From positions 661,744-725,743 of the forward strand of contig NZ_JARNTW010000002.1 in assembly GCF_029433105.1 (NCBI RefSeq): DNA of 64,000 nt. The letters are read 5' to 3'. Position 1 is the first letter of the stretch. Every line of letters starts with the position of its first letter. The notes under the pieces are model-generated. The model saw only the letters and a list, made by a program, of their open reading frames with translations. It was not told the DNA's origin and did no database searches. A program made the translations under genes and the position numbers. Of the stretch, positions 1 to 8,043 are shown in pieces. The DNA is from Runella sp. MFBS21 (GTDB taxonomy: Bacteria; Bacteroidota; Bacteroidia; Cytophagales; Spirosomataceae).

Positions 1-1
1 C

Positions 2-1756
2 AGCCTTATTGCTCCCAAATACGAAGGCGAAGTGGACAAGACCGCCGGCGGCTCGGTAGCAGGTGATGATTTGGCAAGGTTGGGCTATAAGCAAGGAAAA
101 GTAGTAGAGGGGGCCAATTCTTATACCTACCGCCAAGCAGGTTGGGGGGGATTTGAGTATGAAGTAAGTGTACGTTGGAAAAAAACGGCTACCGACACTT
201 GGGAAGGAGCTTGGAGCATCTCGGCTCATTATCCTAATCTGCCTAAAACCGAAGCTAGTAAACAAACTACCACGGCTTTGTCGTTTGACAAAGCGCTGGT
301 GTCGCATCAGGCTTGGTGGAAAAACTTTTGGGCCAAATCTAGCATCAAGATTCCAGACGAAATCTTAGAAAAACAATATTATTTGGAGCAGTACAAATTT
401 GGAAGTACGGCTCGTAAAGGTGCACCTCCGATTTCGCTGCAAGCCGTATGGACCGCCGACAATGGACGCCTGCCGCCTTGGAAGGGTGATTTTCACCACG
501 ACCTCAACACGCAATTGAGCTATTGGCCGAGCTATGCCGCCAATCACCTCGACGAAGCGATTGGTTATATTGAGCATTTAGAACAAAACCGAGAAGCCTA
601 TCGAGACTATACCAAATGGTTTTATGAAACGGAAGGAATCAATGTGCCAGGCGTAACCACCCTCACAGGCGTAGCTATGGGAGGCTGGATTCAGTACTCA
701 TTTTCGCCTACGGTATCGTCGTGGTTGGCGCATCATTATTATCTTCAGTGGCGATATAGCATGGATCGGGAGTTTTTACAGAAAAAAGCGTATCCTTGGT
801 TTAAAGATGTAGCTACATTTTTGGCGGCCAATACCTTTATGAATGAAAAAGGCAAACGCCAACTACCCATCAGCTCAAGTCCCGAAATCAATGACAACAG
901 AGTGACGGCGTGGTTTCATGAAAACACTAATTACGACTTGTCGCTGATGCGCTTTACATTTGAAAAAGCCGCTGAGCTAGCGCAAGAGCTGAATCTATCT
1001 CAGGAAGCCGCCTATTGGCGCAGATTTTTGAGCGAATTTGACGGCTACGCCCTTTCTGAGAATAACGAACTCAAGTTTGCACCTTCTTTGCCTTACAATC
1101 AGTCACATCGGCATTTTTCGCACTTGATGGCGATTCATCCTTTAGGAGAAATTCGCTGGGAAAATGGTGAAAAAGACCAAACAATTATCAAAAATACCAT
1201 CAATTTGCTCGAAAAAATAGGCCCTGATTGGTGGTGTGGCTATTCGTATTCTTGGATGGGCAATCTCAAAGCACGTGCCAAAGATGGCGAAGGTGCTGCT
1301 AAGTATTTGCGTACTTTTTCGACGGCTTTTTGTTTGCCAAACTCCTTCCATGCCAACGGTGACCAAACCAAGTCGGGCTTGTCTAAGTTTACCTATCGGC
1401 CTTTTACTTTGGAAGGCAACTTCGCATTTGCGGCGGGAGTGCAAGAGATGCTTTTGCAAAGCTATGCGGGCTTTATCGAAATTTTTCCTGCTATTCCTTC
1501 TTCTTGGCAAGGAGCTTCTTTTACTGATTTGCGTACTGAGGGGGCCTTTTTGGTAAGTGCCGTTCGGGAGGCTGGGCAAGTAGACGCCGTGACTATCAAA
1601 TCCGAAAAAGGCGGTAAAACACGCCTTAAATTGCCCTTCAAAACCTATTTGATTAAGTCTCAAAAAGGAGCTACTGTCAAGAAAACAGAAGAGGGGTTTG
1701 TGGAATTGACCTTAGAGAAAAACGGATTTGTGATCCTCAAAAATGGCTACGAATAA
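2..1756 (+). CDS. GH95-like alpha-L-fucosidase, 5'-truncated by window edge
   Basis: The reading frame is open to the left edge, so the true start lies outside the window. What is seen is the (alpha/alpha)6-barrel and C-terminal part of a glycoside hydrolase resembling family GH95, which removes terminal fucose or related sugars from plant or algal polysaccharides. Supporting motifs are PPISLQAVW followed by LPPWKGDFHHDLNTQLSYWP, which matches the GH95 substrate-pocket segment (LQG.WN...PPW..D.H.N.N.QMNYWP), and HRHFSHLMAIHPLGEI in the second half. The exact substrate cannot be read; related families (GH65/GH78-like barrels) are less likely. No downstream partner gene is evident; the next gene, surE, has its own promoter. 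Confidence 0.72.
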   Translation, partial: SLIAPKYEGEVDKTAGGSVAGDDLARLGYKQGKVVEGANSYTYRQAGWGGFEYEVSVRWKKTATDTWEGAWSISAHYPNLPKTEASKQTTTALSFDKALVSHQAWWKNFWAKSSIKIPDEILEKQYYLEQYKFGSTARKGAPPISLQAVWTADNGRLPPWKGDFHHDLNTQLSYWPSYAANHLDEAIGYIEHLEQNREAYRDYTKWFYETEGINVPGVTTLTGVAMGGWIQYSFSPTVSSWLAHHYYLQWRYSMDREFLQKKAYPWFKDVATFLAANTFMNEKGKRQLPISSSPEINDNRVTAWFHENTNYDLSLMRFTFEKAAELAQELNLSQEAAYWRRFLSEFDGYALSENNELKFAPSLPYNQSHRHFSHLMAIHPLGEIRWENGEKDQTIIKNTINLLEKIGPDWWCGYSYSWMGNLKARAKDGEGAAKYLRTFSTAFCLPNSFHANGDQTKSGLSKFTYRPFTLEGNFAFAAGVQEMLLQSYAGFIEIFPAIPSSWQGASFTDLRTEGAFLVSAVREAGQVDAVTIKSEKGGKTRLKLPFKTYLIKSQKGATVKKTEEGFVELTLEKNGFVILKNGYE

Positions 1757-1905
1757 TCTTAAAATGAATACCAATTAGATTTGAAAAGATACCGTTTTGA
1801 TAGAGTAAAGACAAGGTTTATGCCTTAGAGTGGGGCGTAAAAGGCTGTTTTTCTGGATATAGTGAATGTCTCAAAATCATAGATAAAAAATTGATGATTT
1901 GTCAT

Positions 1906-1913
1906 TAACTTTG
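1906..1913 (+). promoter_or_regulatory. Bacteroidota -7 element TAACTTTG upstream of surE
   Basis: TAACTTTG matches the Bacteroidota sigma-70 -7 consensus TAnnTTTG and lies 27 bp before the surE start codon. No well-spaced -33 TTG is obvious, so this is a partial match. Confidence 0.45.
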
Positions 1914-1939
1914 CCAACTTAAAAAAGAACAGCCACTCA

Positions 1940-2737
1940 ATGACGAATTCTAAAAAACCACTTATACTGGTAAGCAACGACGACGGTATTACTGCGTTAG
2001 GAATCAGGACTTTAGTAGAGATGATGCAGCCTCTCGGAGAGGTAGTAGTAGTGGCTCCTGACAGTCCTCAGTCGGGCATGGGGCATGCTATTACGATAGG
2101 CGAACCTTTGAGACTTCGGGCTACCGACATCTTTGAAGATATAAAAGCGTATGAATGCAGCGGCACACCCGCCGACTGTGTGAAGCTAGGTAAGCATTAT
2201 GTCTTAAAAGACCGCAAACCCGATTTGGTAGTAAGCGGAGTTAACCATGGCTCTAACAGTTCGATTAGTGTTTTATACTCTGGCACCATGTCGGCGGCGA
2301 TTGAAGCAGCGATTGAAGGTATCCCGGCGATTGGGTTTTCATTATGTGATTTTGCGCCTAATGCTGATTTTTCACATACCAAGCCTTTTATTTTAGAAAT
2401 TGCCAAAATGGTGCTTCAAAATGGCTTGCCCAAAGGAGTGGCCTTAAATGTCAATTTTCCTAAAAAATCGGCAGAACCTATCAAAGGGATTCGGATTTGC
2501 CACCAGACGGATGGTAAATGGCAAGAGGAGTTTGAAAAACGCAAAGATCCCCACGGGCGTAGCTATTTCTGGATGGCGGGCAACTTTGTTAATTTTGATG
2601 AAAACAAAGAAGATTCTGACGAGTGGGCTTTGGCTCACAATTATGTCTCTGTGGTACCATGTCAGTATGATTTGACTGCCTATGAAACGGTCAAACTCAT
2701 GAAAACGTGGCAATTGGAAGAAGGAGTAAAACAATGA
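1940..2737 (+). CDS. surE: 5'/3'-nucleotidase SurE
   Basis: A 265-residue protein of the SurE family, a metal-dependent phosphatase that dephosphorylates nucleoside monophosphates and is linked to stress survival. The N-terminus carries the signature LVSNDDG, whose two Asp residues bind the metal, followed by APDSPQSGMGHAIT (metal-binding Ser region), SGVNHGSN and YSGTMSAA, all in the expected order and spacing. Length is typical of the family. The ATG at 1940 follows an A-rich leader typical of Bacteroidota and directly precedes the motif-bearing N-terminus. It appears monocistronic or weakly linked to the next gene, 80 bp downstream. Confidence 0.95.
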   Translation: MTNSKKPLILVSNDDGITALGIRTLVEMMQPLGEVVVVAPDSPQSGMGHAITIGEPLRLRATDIFEDIKAYECSGTPADCVKLGKHYVLKDRKPDLVVSGVNHGSNSSISVLYSGTMSAAIEAAIEGIPAIGFSLCDFAPNADFSHTKPFILEIAKMVLQNGLPKGVALNVNFPKKSAEPIKGIRICHQTDGKWQEEFEKRKDPHGRSYFWMAGNFVNFDENKEDSDEWALAHNYVSVVPCQYDLTAYETVKLMKTWQLEEGVKQ

Positions 2738-2817
2738 TTTGAGGTCTTGTTTGTAGAAGCTATCTGACTATCCTAACTCGATGAAAATTCAACAATCACC
2801 CAAAAACCCCGATTAGC

Positions 2818-4380
2818 ATGGCACTTCTTGGAAACTTGTTAAAAGGAGGCATTACGCTTACAACGCGTATTCAGAGCAAAAAAGTGAATTTTGCGAAAGT
2901 ACAGCGCAAAACCCTAAGTAAACTATTGGCAAAGGCCCGTTATACCCAATTTGGGGAACAATATAATTTTGAAGATATTCTCAATTCTGCCGTTTTTGAT
3001 GAGGGCAATACCTTCTATGAAAAGTATAAGCAGTATGTGCCCGTTCATAATTATGAGAAAATCTATCGTGAATGGTGGCACAAGGCCCGTGCTGGTGAAA
3101 AAAATGTAACTTGGCCGGGAAAAGTTAAATATTTTGCGCTGAGTTCGGGGACTTCGGAGGCTGCCTCTAAGTATATTCCGGTCACCAAAGCAATGACCAA
3201 ATCCTTTCGTAATACAAGTATTCGGCAGATTTTGTCGCTGGGGCGCTATGAGGATTTGCCAAGCGATTTGTACGAAAAAAATTTCTTGATGATTGGCGGT
3301 AGTATCGACCTGACCGCTATCGACGAAGGTCGTTTTGAAGGCGATGTAAGTGGTATCAATGCCAAAAATATTCCCTTTTGGTTTGAGCCTTACTATAAGC
3401 CAGGCCGCGAAATAGCCCGCGAACGTGATTGGTCGCGTAAGCTCGAAAAAATCGTGGAAGAAGCCCCTAAATGGGATATTGGTTTTATGGCGGGCGTACC
3501 GGCGTGGCTCCAAATCATCATGGAAAAAATCATTGAGCGTTATGAGCTTGACAATATCCACGATATTTGGCCCAACCTGACAATATTTGGTCACGGGGGT
3601 GTCTCCTTTGAACCTTATCGGGCAGGTTTTGAAAAGCTTCTTGCGCATCCTCTGATTTACATTGATACTTACTTAGCGTCGGAAGGATTTCTCGCCTTCC
3701 AAAACCGTCCCAATGCCGATGGGATGAAACTCGTACTCGACAATGGTATCTTCTATGAATTTATCCCCTTCAATAGCCACAACTTCAACGAGGATGGGGA
3801 GATGGTAGAAAACCCCCAAACCCTTATGATTGATGAAGTGGAAGAAGGAGCAGAGTATGCCTTGCTAATTTCTACTTGTTCGGGCGCGTGGCGTTATTTG
3901 ATTGGTGATACTATCCGATTTGTGAATAAAAAATACGGTGAAATTGTCGTAACAGGCCGTACCAAGCACTACTTGAGCCTGTGTGGCGAACACCTTACGG
4001 TCGAAAATATGAACAAAGCCATTGAGCTTACTGCCGAAGAACTTGGGATTACGGTCAAGGAGTTTACGGTAGCAGGGATTCGTTTGGATTCGCTTTTTGC
4101 ACATCATTGGTACATTGGCACCAACGATCAAGTGGATGCGCAATTGGTGAAAGAAAAAATAGATCATCACCTCAAAGTTCTAAATGATGATTATGTAGTG
4201 GAGCGTCGTCATGCCCTCAAAGATGTATTTGTGACGATATTGTCCACCGAAACCTTTTATGGTTGGATGGCCAAAAGAGGTAAGTTGGGCGGACAAAATA
4301 AATTCCCAAGGGTATTGAAAAAGAACCTAATTGCTGATTGGCAAGAATATTTGGAAAATCAACCGCTTGTGCAGAGTTGA
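2818..4380 (+). CDS. GH3 auxin-responsive promoter superfamily protein
   Basis: A 520-residue member of the GH3 acyl-acid-amido synthetase superfamily (ANL-type adenylating fold). The adenylation motif is seen as YFALSSGTSEAASKYIPVT near residue 105; IDTYLASEGFLAF and ALLISTCSGAWRYLIGDTIRF are the later nucleotide-binding segments, followed by VTGRTKHYLSLCGEHLT. In plants the family conjugates amino acids to hormones. The bacterial homologues, common in Bacteroidota, have no established substrate, so the reaction here is unknown. Full length; ATG at 2818. Confidence 0.88.
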   Translation: MALLGNLLKGGITLTTRIQSKKVNFAKVQRKTLSKLLAKARYTQFGEQYNFEDILNSAVFDEGNTFYEKYKQYVPVHNYEKIYREWWHKARAGEKNVTWPGKVKYFALSSGTSEAASKYIPVTKAMTKSFRNTSIRQILSLGRYEDLPSDLYEKNFLMIGGSIDLTAIDEGRFEGDVSGINAKNIPFWFEPYYKPGREIARERDWSRKLEKIVEEAPKWDIGFMAGVPAWLQIIMEKIIERYELDNIHDIWPNLTIFGHGGVSFEPYRAGFEKLLAHPLIYIDTYLASEGFLAFQNRPNADGMKLVLDNGIFYEFIPFNSHNFNEDGEMVENPQTLMIDEVEEGAEYALLISTCSGAWRYLIGDTIRFVNKKYGEIVVTGRTKHYLSLCGEHLTVENMNKAIELTAEELGITVKEFTVAGIRLDSLFAHHWYIGTNDQVDAQLVKEKIDHHLKVLNDDYVVERRHALKDVFVTILSTETFYGWMAKRGKLGGQNKFPRVLKKNLIADWQEYLENQPLVQS

Positions 4381-4388
4381 GCATAAGG

Positions 4389-4471
4389 GTATTGTGTTTT
4401 TGTAAGTGCTTCAATTATTGTAAAGTCGGAGACTTTATACCGTATCGTCCCGACATCATGTCGGGACGAGC
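4389..4471. repeat. 83-bp direct repeat, copy 1 (REP-like hairpin element)
   Basis: Identical over all 83 bases to 4540-4622. Each copy holds two hairpins: TAAAGTC-GGA-GACTTTA and a longer perfect one with 11-bp arms (TCGTCCCGACA and its complement) around a 3-base loop. It lies just after the GH3-family gene, so the hairpins could also help terminate transcription or protect the 3' end. Confidence 0.9.
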
Positions 4472-4539
4472 CATGATAATACGGCCCTCATTAAGGGTTT
4501 CATACCAGACTTTTTTTCTTCTAAATTAGGTCTTTTAAA

Positions 4540-4622
4540 GTATTGTGTTTTTGTAAGTGCTTCAATTATTGTAAAGTCGGAGACTTTATACCGTATCGTC
4601 CCGACATCATGTCGGGACGAGC
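4540..4622. repeat. 83-bp direct repeat, copy 2
   Basis: Second perfect copy of the element at 4389-4471, in the same orientation and separated from it by 68 bp. It ends 77 bp before the PLP-enzyme start at 4700. It resembles bacterial REP elements; no transposase is adjacent. Confidence 0.9.
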
Positions 4623-4699
4623 GATGAAATATTCTATTTAGGAGGTTTTGTATTTTTTTCAAAACCTCCTACTTTTATCGCTTCCGTAAACCCATACTT

Positions 4700-5641
4700 A
4701 TGATTCCTACCTTATCTGTAATCAGTGCAGCGCACGAGCGCATCCGTCCTTATATTCATCAAACCCCCGTTCTTACGTGTCAGACTATCAATCGTTTAAG
4801 TGGAGCAGAGATTTATTTTAAATGCGAAAACTTTCAGAAAATTGGCGCATTTAAAGCACGTGGAGGGGTAAATGCCGTGCTGTCGTTGTCGGAAGAAGAA
4901 CTCACCAATGGTGTAACCACACATTCGTCGGGCAACCACGCGCAGGCGATTGCGTATGCGGCAGGTTTGGTAGGAACTAAAGCCTACATTGTAATGCCAC
5001 GCACTGCGCCGCAAGTCAAAAAAGATGCAGTACGCGGCTATGGCGCAGAGGTGATTGAGTGTGAGCCTACGCTCGAAGCCCGCGAAAGTACTGTGGCGCA
5101 GGTTATTGCAGAGCATGGAGCTACTATGATTCACCCCTTCAATGACTACCGAGTGATTGCAGGGCAAGCTACGGCCACCAAAGAACTGATTGAAGAAAAA
5201 GGAAATTTTGATGTGATTATGGCCCCTGTTGGCGGTGGAGGATTGTTGAGCGGTACCGCCTTGAGTGCTCATTATCTTTGCCCGAAAGCGGAGGTGATAG
5301 CGGGCGAACCCGAAGGCGCTGCCGATGCGGTATTGTCCATCAAAACTGGCAATATTGAAAAAGCCCCTTTTATTAATACGATTGCTGATGGATTATTGAC
5401 AAACCTTGGTGACAAAACCCTTGAAATCATTCGGGTTCATGTAAAAGATATTTTATTGGTAAGTGACCCCGAAATCATCGAGGCCATGCGCCTGATTTGG
5501 GAACGGATGAAAATTGTGATTGAGCCTTCATGTGCCGTACCCTTTGCGGCGCTATTGCGCAACAAAGAAAGGTTTACAGGAAAAAAAGTAGGCATTATTC
5601 TTACAGGCGGCAATGTAGATTTGGGCAAATTACCTTTCTAA
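4700..5641 (+). CDS. Threonine dehydratase / serine racemase-like PLP enzyme
   Basis: A 313-residue fold-type II PLP enzyme. The PLP-binding lysine is in FKARGGVNAV near residue 52, the substrate loop is SSGNHAQAIAYAA, and the phosphate-binding loop is GGGGLLSG near residue 180. ILTGGNVDL closes the protein. There is no ACT regulatory domain, so it matches the short catabolic form (TdcB / serine racemase / threo-3-hydroxyaspartate ammonia-lyase group) rather than biosynthetic IlvA. It probably deaminates L-threonine or L-serine to the 2-oxo acid; family members cannot be separated by eye. Confidence 0.88.
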   Translation: MIPTLSVISAAHERIRPYIHQTPVLTCQTINRLSGAEIYFKCENFQKIGAFKARGGVNAVLSLSEEELTNGVTTHSSGNHAQAIAYAAGLVGTKAYIVMPRTAPQVKKDAVRGYGAEVIECEPTLEARESTVAQVIAEHGATMIHPFNDYRVIAGQATATKELIEEKGNFDVIMAPVGGGGLLSGTALSAHYLCPKAEVIAGEPEGAADAVLSIKTGNIEKAPFINTIADGLLTNLGDKTLEIIRVHVKDILLVSDPEIIEAMRLIWERMKIVIEPSCAVPFAALLRNKERFTGKKVGIILTGGNVDLGKLPF

Positions 5642-5723
5642 CTTAGAAAGTCTACTTTGCGATTATAATCAGCTTTATGGCTTTTGTGCCAGACTTTCTA
5701 TATCTCTTACAAAATTAGAAAAT

Positions 5724-7172
5724 CTATTTTGTGCTCTTAGTTAGAATCAGCTCTATGGCTTTTTCCATTTCTATATCTCGTCCCGAAGCTAGGTCTTTGG
5801 CCGTATAAACGACAGGGTAGTGAGGCTGTACACCTCTACCGACATTGGGTGCAGGGGTATTGGTTTCAATCCTAAAATGAGGGAAATTTACTATCATTTT
5901 GGTTTGTGGGAGTATTACTTTAGAGGTAAGGCCACCGCTACATCCTGCTTCGCCACCCCCCGTCTCTTGACCAATCAAAATGGCATTGGTGTGGGCTTTG
6001 AGTAAACTCGCCAAAATCGCACCTGCCGAAAAAGTAAAGCCGCTGGTGAGTACATATATTTGTTCGTTGAAGTGTGCTTTTTTATAAGGTTTTATGATTT
6101 CGATGCCGTCGGTCATACGGCGGTATTGGCCGTTGGGAAGTTGCTTCAATTCTTTAGGGTTAAACAAATGGTCTTTGGGAGCGGGAGCGATATGAGCCGT
6201 AAAAGATAGCTGATTGACGGGCGCATCGCAGGTTCGAAAATTAGGGATAGATTGGGTGAGGACATACCTCAAAATATCATCACTACTGCCCGTGTCCCCG
6301 CCAGGGTTGTTGCGTAAATCAATGATTAGGTTTTTAATTTTTTGTTGCTGTAAAATCCGAAAAACGCTTTTGTGGAATTTTTTATAATCTTCATATCCAA
6401 AGCCATTGCAAGTCATAAGAAGAGTGTGTGGTGCTTCCGATAGCACTTTGAAATTGCGTAATTTCTCCAAAGCAGCCTTTGCTTGCTGTTTTTTTTCGGC
6501 TTTAGAAGGCTTGGAGGTGGTATTTGAAACCTCTGTACGAGATTGTGTGAAGACAATACTTTCTCTAACGTCGCCTTCAGGGCTTTTGACGAGCATTCGA
6601 TACGGAGCTTTGATGTTGTAGAGGTCATTGACGGTTTCCTCCAATCGATATAAACTCAAAAAGTAATCTTTAAAAGTTTGGTTATAGCCGTCGGCTTGAC
6701 AATAATTGCGGGCGGTTTGGATAAATTCAGAAACGGGTCTGTCGTTGATACGCAAGATTTCGGTGCCGCGAACAAGGGTGGTATCAGAGCAGTTTTTACC
6801 CAAAATTCGGACAAAAAGCTGCTTGTTGATGACTTGACAATGAAAAGGAAACCAAGAATTGGCGTCTTTTTGGGCATCAAAAGCCTCCGAATTCATCAGA
6901 TAAGTATGCCCACAATGAATGTTGGCAATGAGAGATGCCCACCTAAAAAACAGCTCTTTTTCGTTCATGGGGCGGTCGAGTTGCTTCAAAGCCTTCTCAA
7001 AGGCTCTGTCCATACTATCTTTGGGAGTGTACCAATAAAGGCCCGGATGTGCTTCTTCTAAGATATGACGGAGAAAATATAAATCACTTTTGGATTGTTC
7101 GACGCTATAGACTTGAGCGATACTTCGCGAAAAGATGCTTATTAATAAAAAGCTCAAAAGTTGTTTTTTCAT
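5724..7172 (-). CDS. Secreted S41 (C-terminal processing) family peptidase
   Basis: A 482-residue protein with an N-terminal signal peptide (MKKQLLSFLLISIFSRSIAQ). The tail-specific protease core is recognisable: LIIDLRNNPGGDTGSSDD, then YVLTSGFTFSAGAILASLL, whose Ser in FTFSAG is the expected nucleophile, then ETGGGEAGCSGG. A PDZ-like segment (RGTEILRINDRPVSEFI) precedes the core. It probably acts in the periplasm on unfolded or C-terminally tagged proteins. It converges on the upstream plus-strand gene. A short imperfect duplication of its 3' coding end lies just downstream (5643-5683). Confidence 0.85.
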   Translation of the reverse strand: MKKQLLSFLLISIFSRSIAQVYSVEQSKSDLYFLRHILEEAHPGLYWYTPKDSMDRAFEKALKQLDRPMNEKELFFRWASLIANIHCGHTYLMNSEAFDAQKDANSWFPFHCQVINKQLFVRILGKNCSDTTLVRGTEILRINDRPVSEFIQTARNYCQADGYNQTFKDYFLSLYRLEETVNDLYNIKAPYRMLVKSPEGDVRESIVFTQSRTEVSNTTSKPSKAEKKQQAKAALEKLRNFKVLSEAPHTLLMTCNGFGYEDYKKFHKSVFRILQQQKIKNLIIDLRNNPGGDTGSSDDILRYVLTQSIPNFRTCDAPVNQLSFTAHIAPAPKDHLFNPKELKQLPNGQYRRMTDGIEIIKPYKKAHFNEQIYVLTSGFTFSAGAILASLLKAHTNAILIGQETGGGEAGCSGGLTSKVILPQTKMIVNFPHFRIETNTPAPNVGRGVQPHYPVVYTAKDLASGRDIEMEKAIELILTKSTK

Positions 7173-7338
7173 GCTGCTTGATGAGAGTTAGGCGAAAATA
7201 ATACGCTTTTGTGGACTTTTACAAAAACTAAATTTAGATAGGAGGTATCAGATAAGTAGCTTAAGAAGTGCCAATGATTTTAGAATCCTTAATTTTGTAG
7301 TCGTAATTAAGTATTTCCAAAATTAGTCTCCAAACAAT

Positions 7339-7932
7339 ATGTCTCTGACGACTTTGGGCCTTGAGCTTCCTACTGACCCGCGTTGGGTCAATATCGCCGA
7401 AATGCAATTGGAAGAAATTCTGATTGACCATGCCTATTGTGAACAAAAAGCTGCCTCGGCTTGTATTTCGATGATTGTGCATTATCCCGAAAAAGAAAAA
7501 TTGGTGGAAGTAATGACTCCCGTAGTAGCCGAAGAATGGGCACATTTCAGAATGGTTTTGAAAGAACTCAACAAAAGAGGGTTTAAACTCGGGCGTGCTC
7601 GTAAAGATGAATACGTCAATCGTTTGCAAGAAATTATCAAGAAAAAAGGTGACCGCGAAGAAGTTTTTTTAGACCGGTTGCTCTTGTGTGCGCTCATCGA
7701 AGCCCGTAGCTGTGAGCGTTTTAAACTCCTTTCTCAGCATATCGCCGACGAAGATTTACGGAAGTTTTATCATGAATTGATGATTTCGGAGGCGGGCCAT
7801 TATCGTAATTTTATTGAACTAGCCGAAACCTACTTGCCAGCGGAGAAAGTACGGGCGCGTTGGAAAGAATTACTTGCCGCCGAAGCTCATATCATGCAAA
7901 CTCTTGAAGTAAGAGGCGACCGAATGCACTGA
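7339..7932 (+). CDS. miaE: tRNA-(ms2io6A)-hydroxylase MiaE
   Basis: A 197-residue diiron ferritin-like hydroxylase. The iron-ligand motifs are visible in order: an Glu in MQLEEILIDHAYCEQKAAS, EEWAHFRMV (ExxH), EARSCERFKLL, and SEAGHYRNF (ExxH). The family hydroxylates the isopentenyl group of 2-methylthio-N6-isopentenyladenosine at tRNA position 37. A TAATTTTG -7-like box at 7290-7297 lies 42 bp before the ATG. Monocistronic, divergent from the S41 peptidase gene. Confidence 0.92.
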   Translation: MSLTTLGLELPTDPRWVNIAEMQLEEILIDHAYCEQKAASACISMIVHYPEKEKLVEVMTPVVAEEWAHFRMVLKELNKRGFKLGRARKDEYVNRLQEIIKKKGDREEVFLDRLLLCALIEARSCERFKLLSQHIADEDLRKFYHELMISEAGHYRNFIELAETYLPAEKVRARWKELLAAEAHIMQTLEVRGDRMH

Positions 7933-8043
7933 ATAATCTATGCCATTTAGATAATTAATGGCGTTTTTGCGATGAAGTTTTGCAAATTAACCCTTAACTT
8001 GACCAGCGCGATTAACTATGGACAGTTAACAAAAAGCCATTTC

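Noticed and set aside
1142-1663. 173-codon minus-strand frame within the GH95-like gene
   Set aside because: Antisense to a recognised gene; the composition is artefactual and no family features are present.
4389-4622. Possible attachment sites of a small element
   Set aside because: Only 68 bp lies between the copies and contains no gene; REP-like repeat is the simpler reading.
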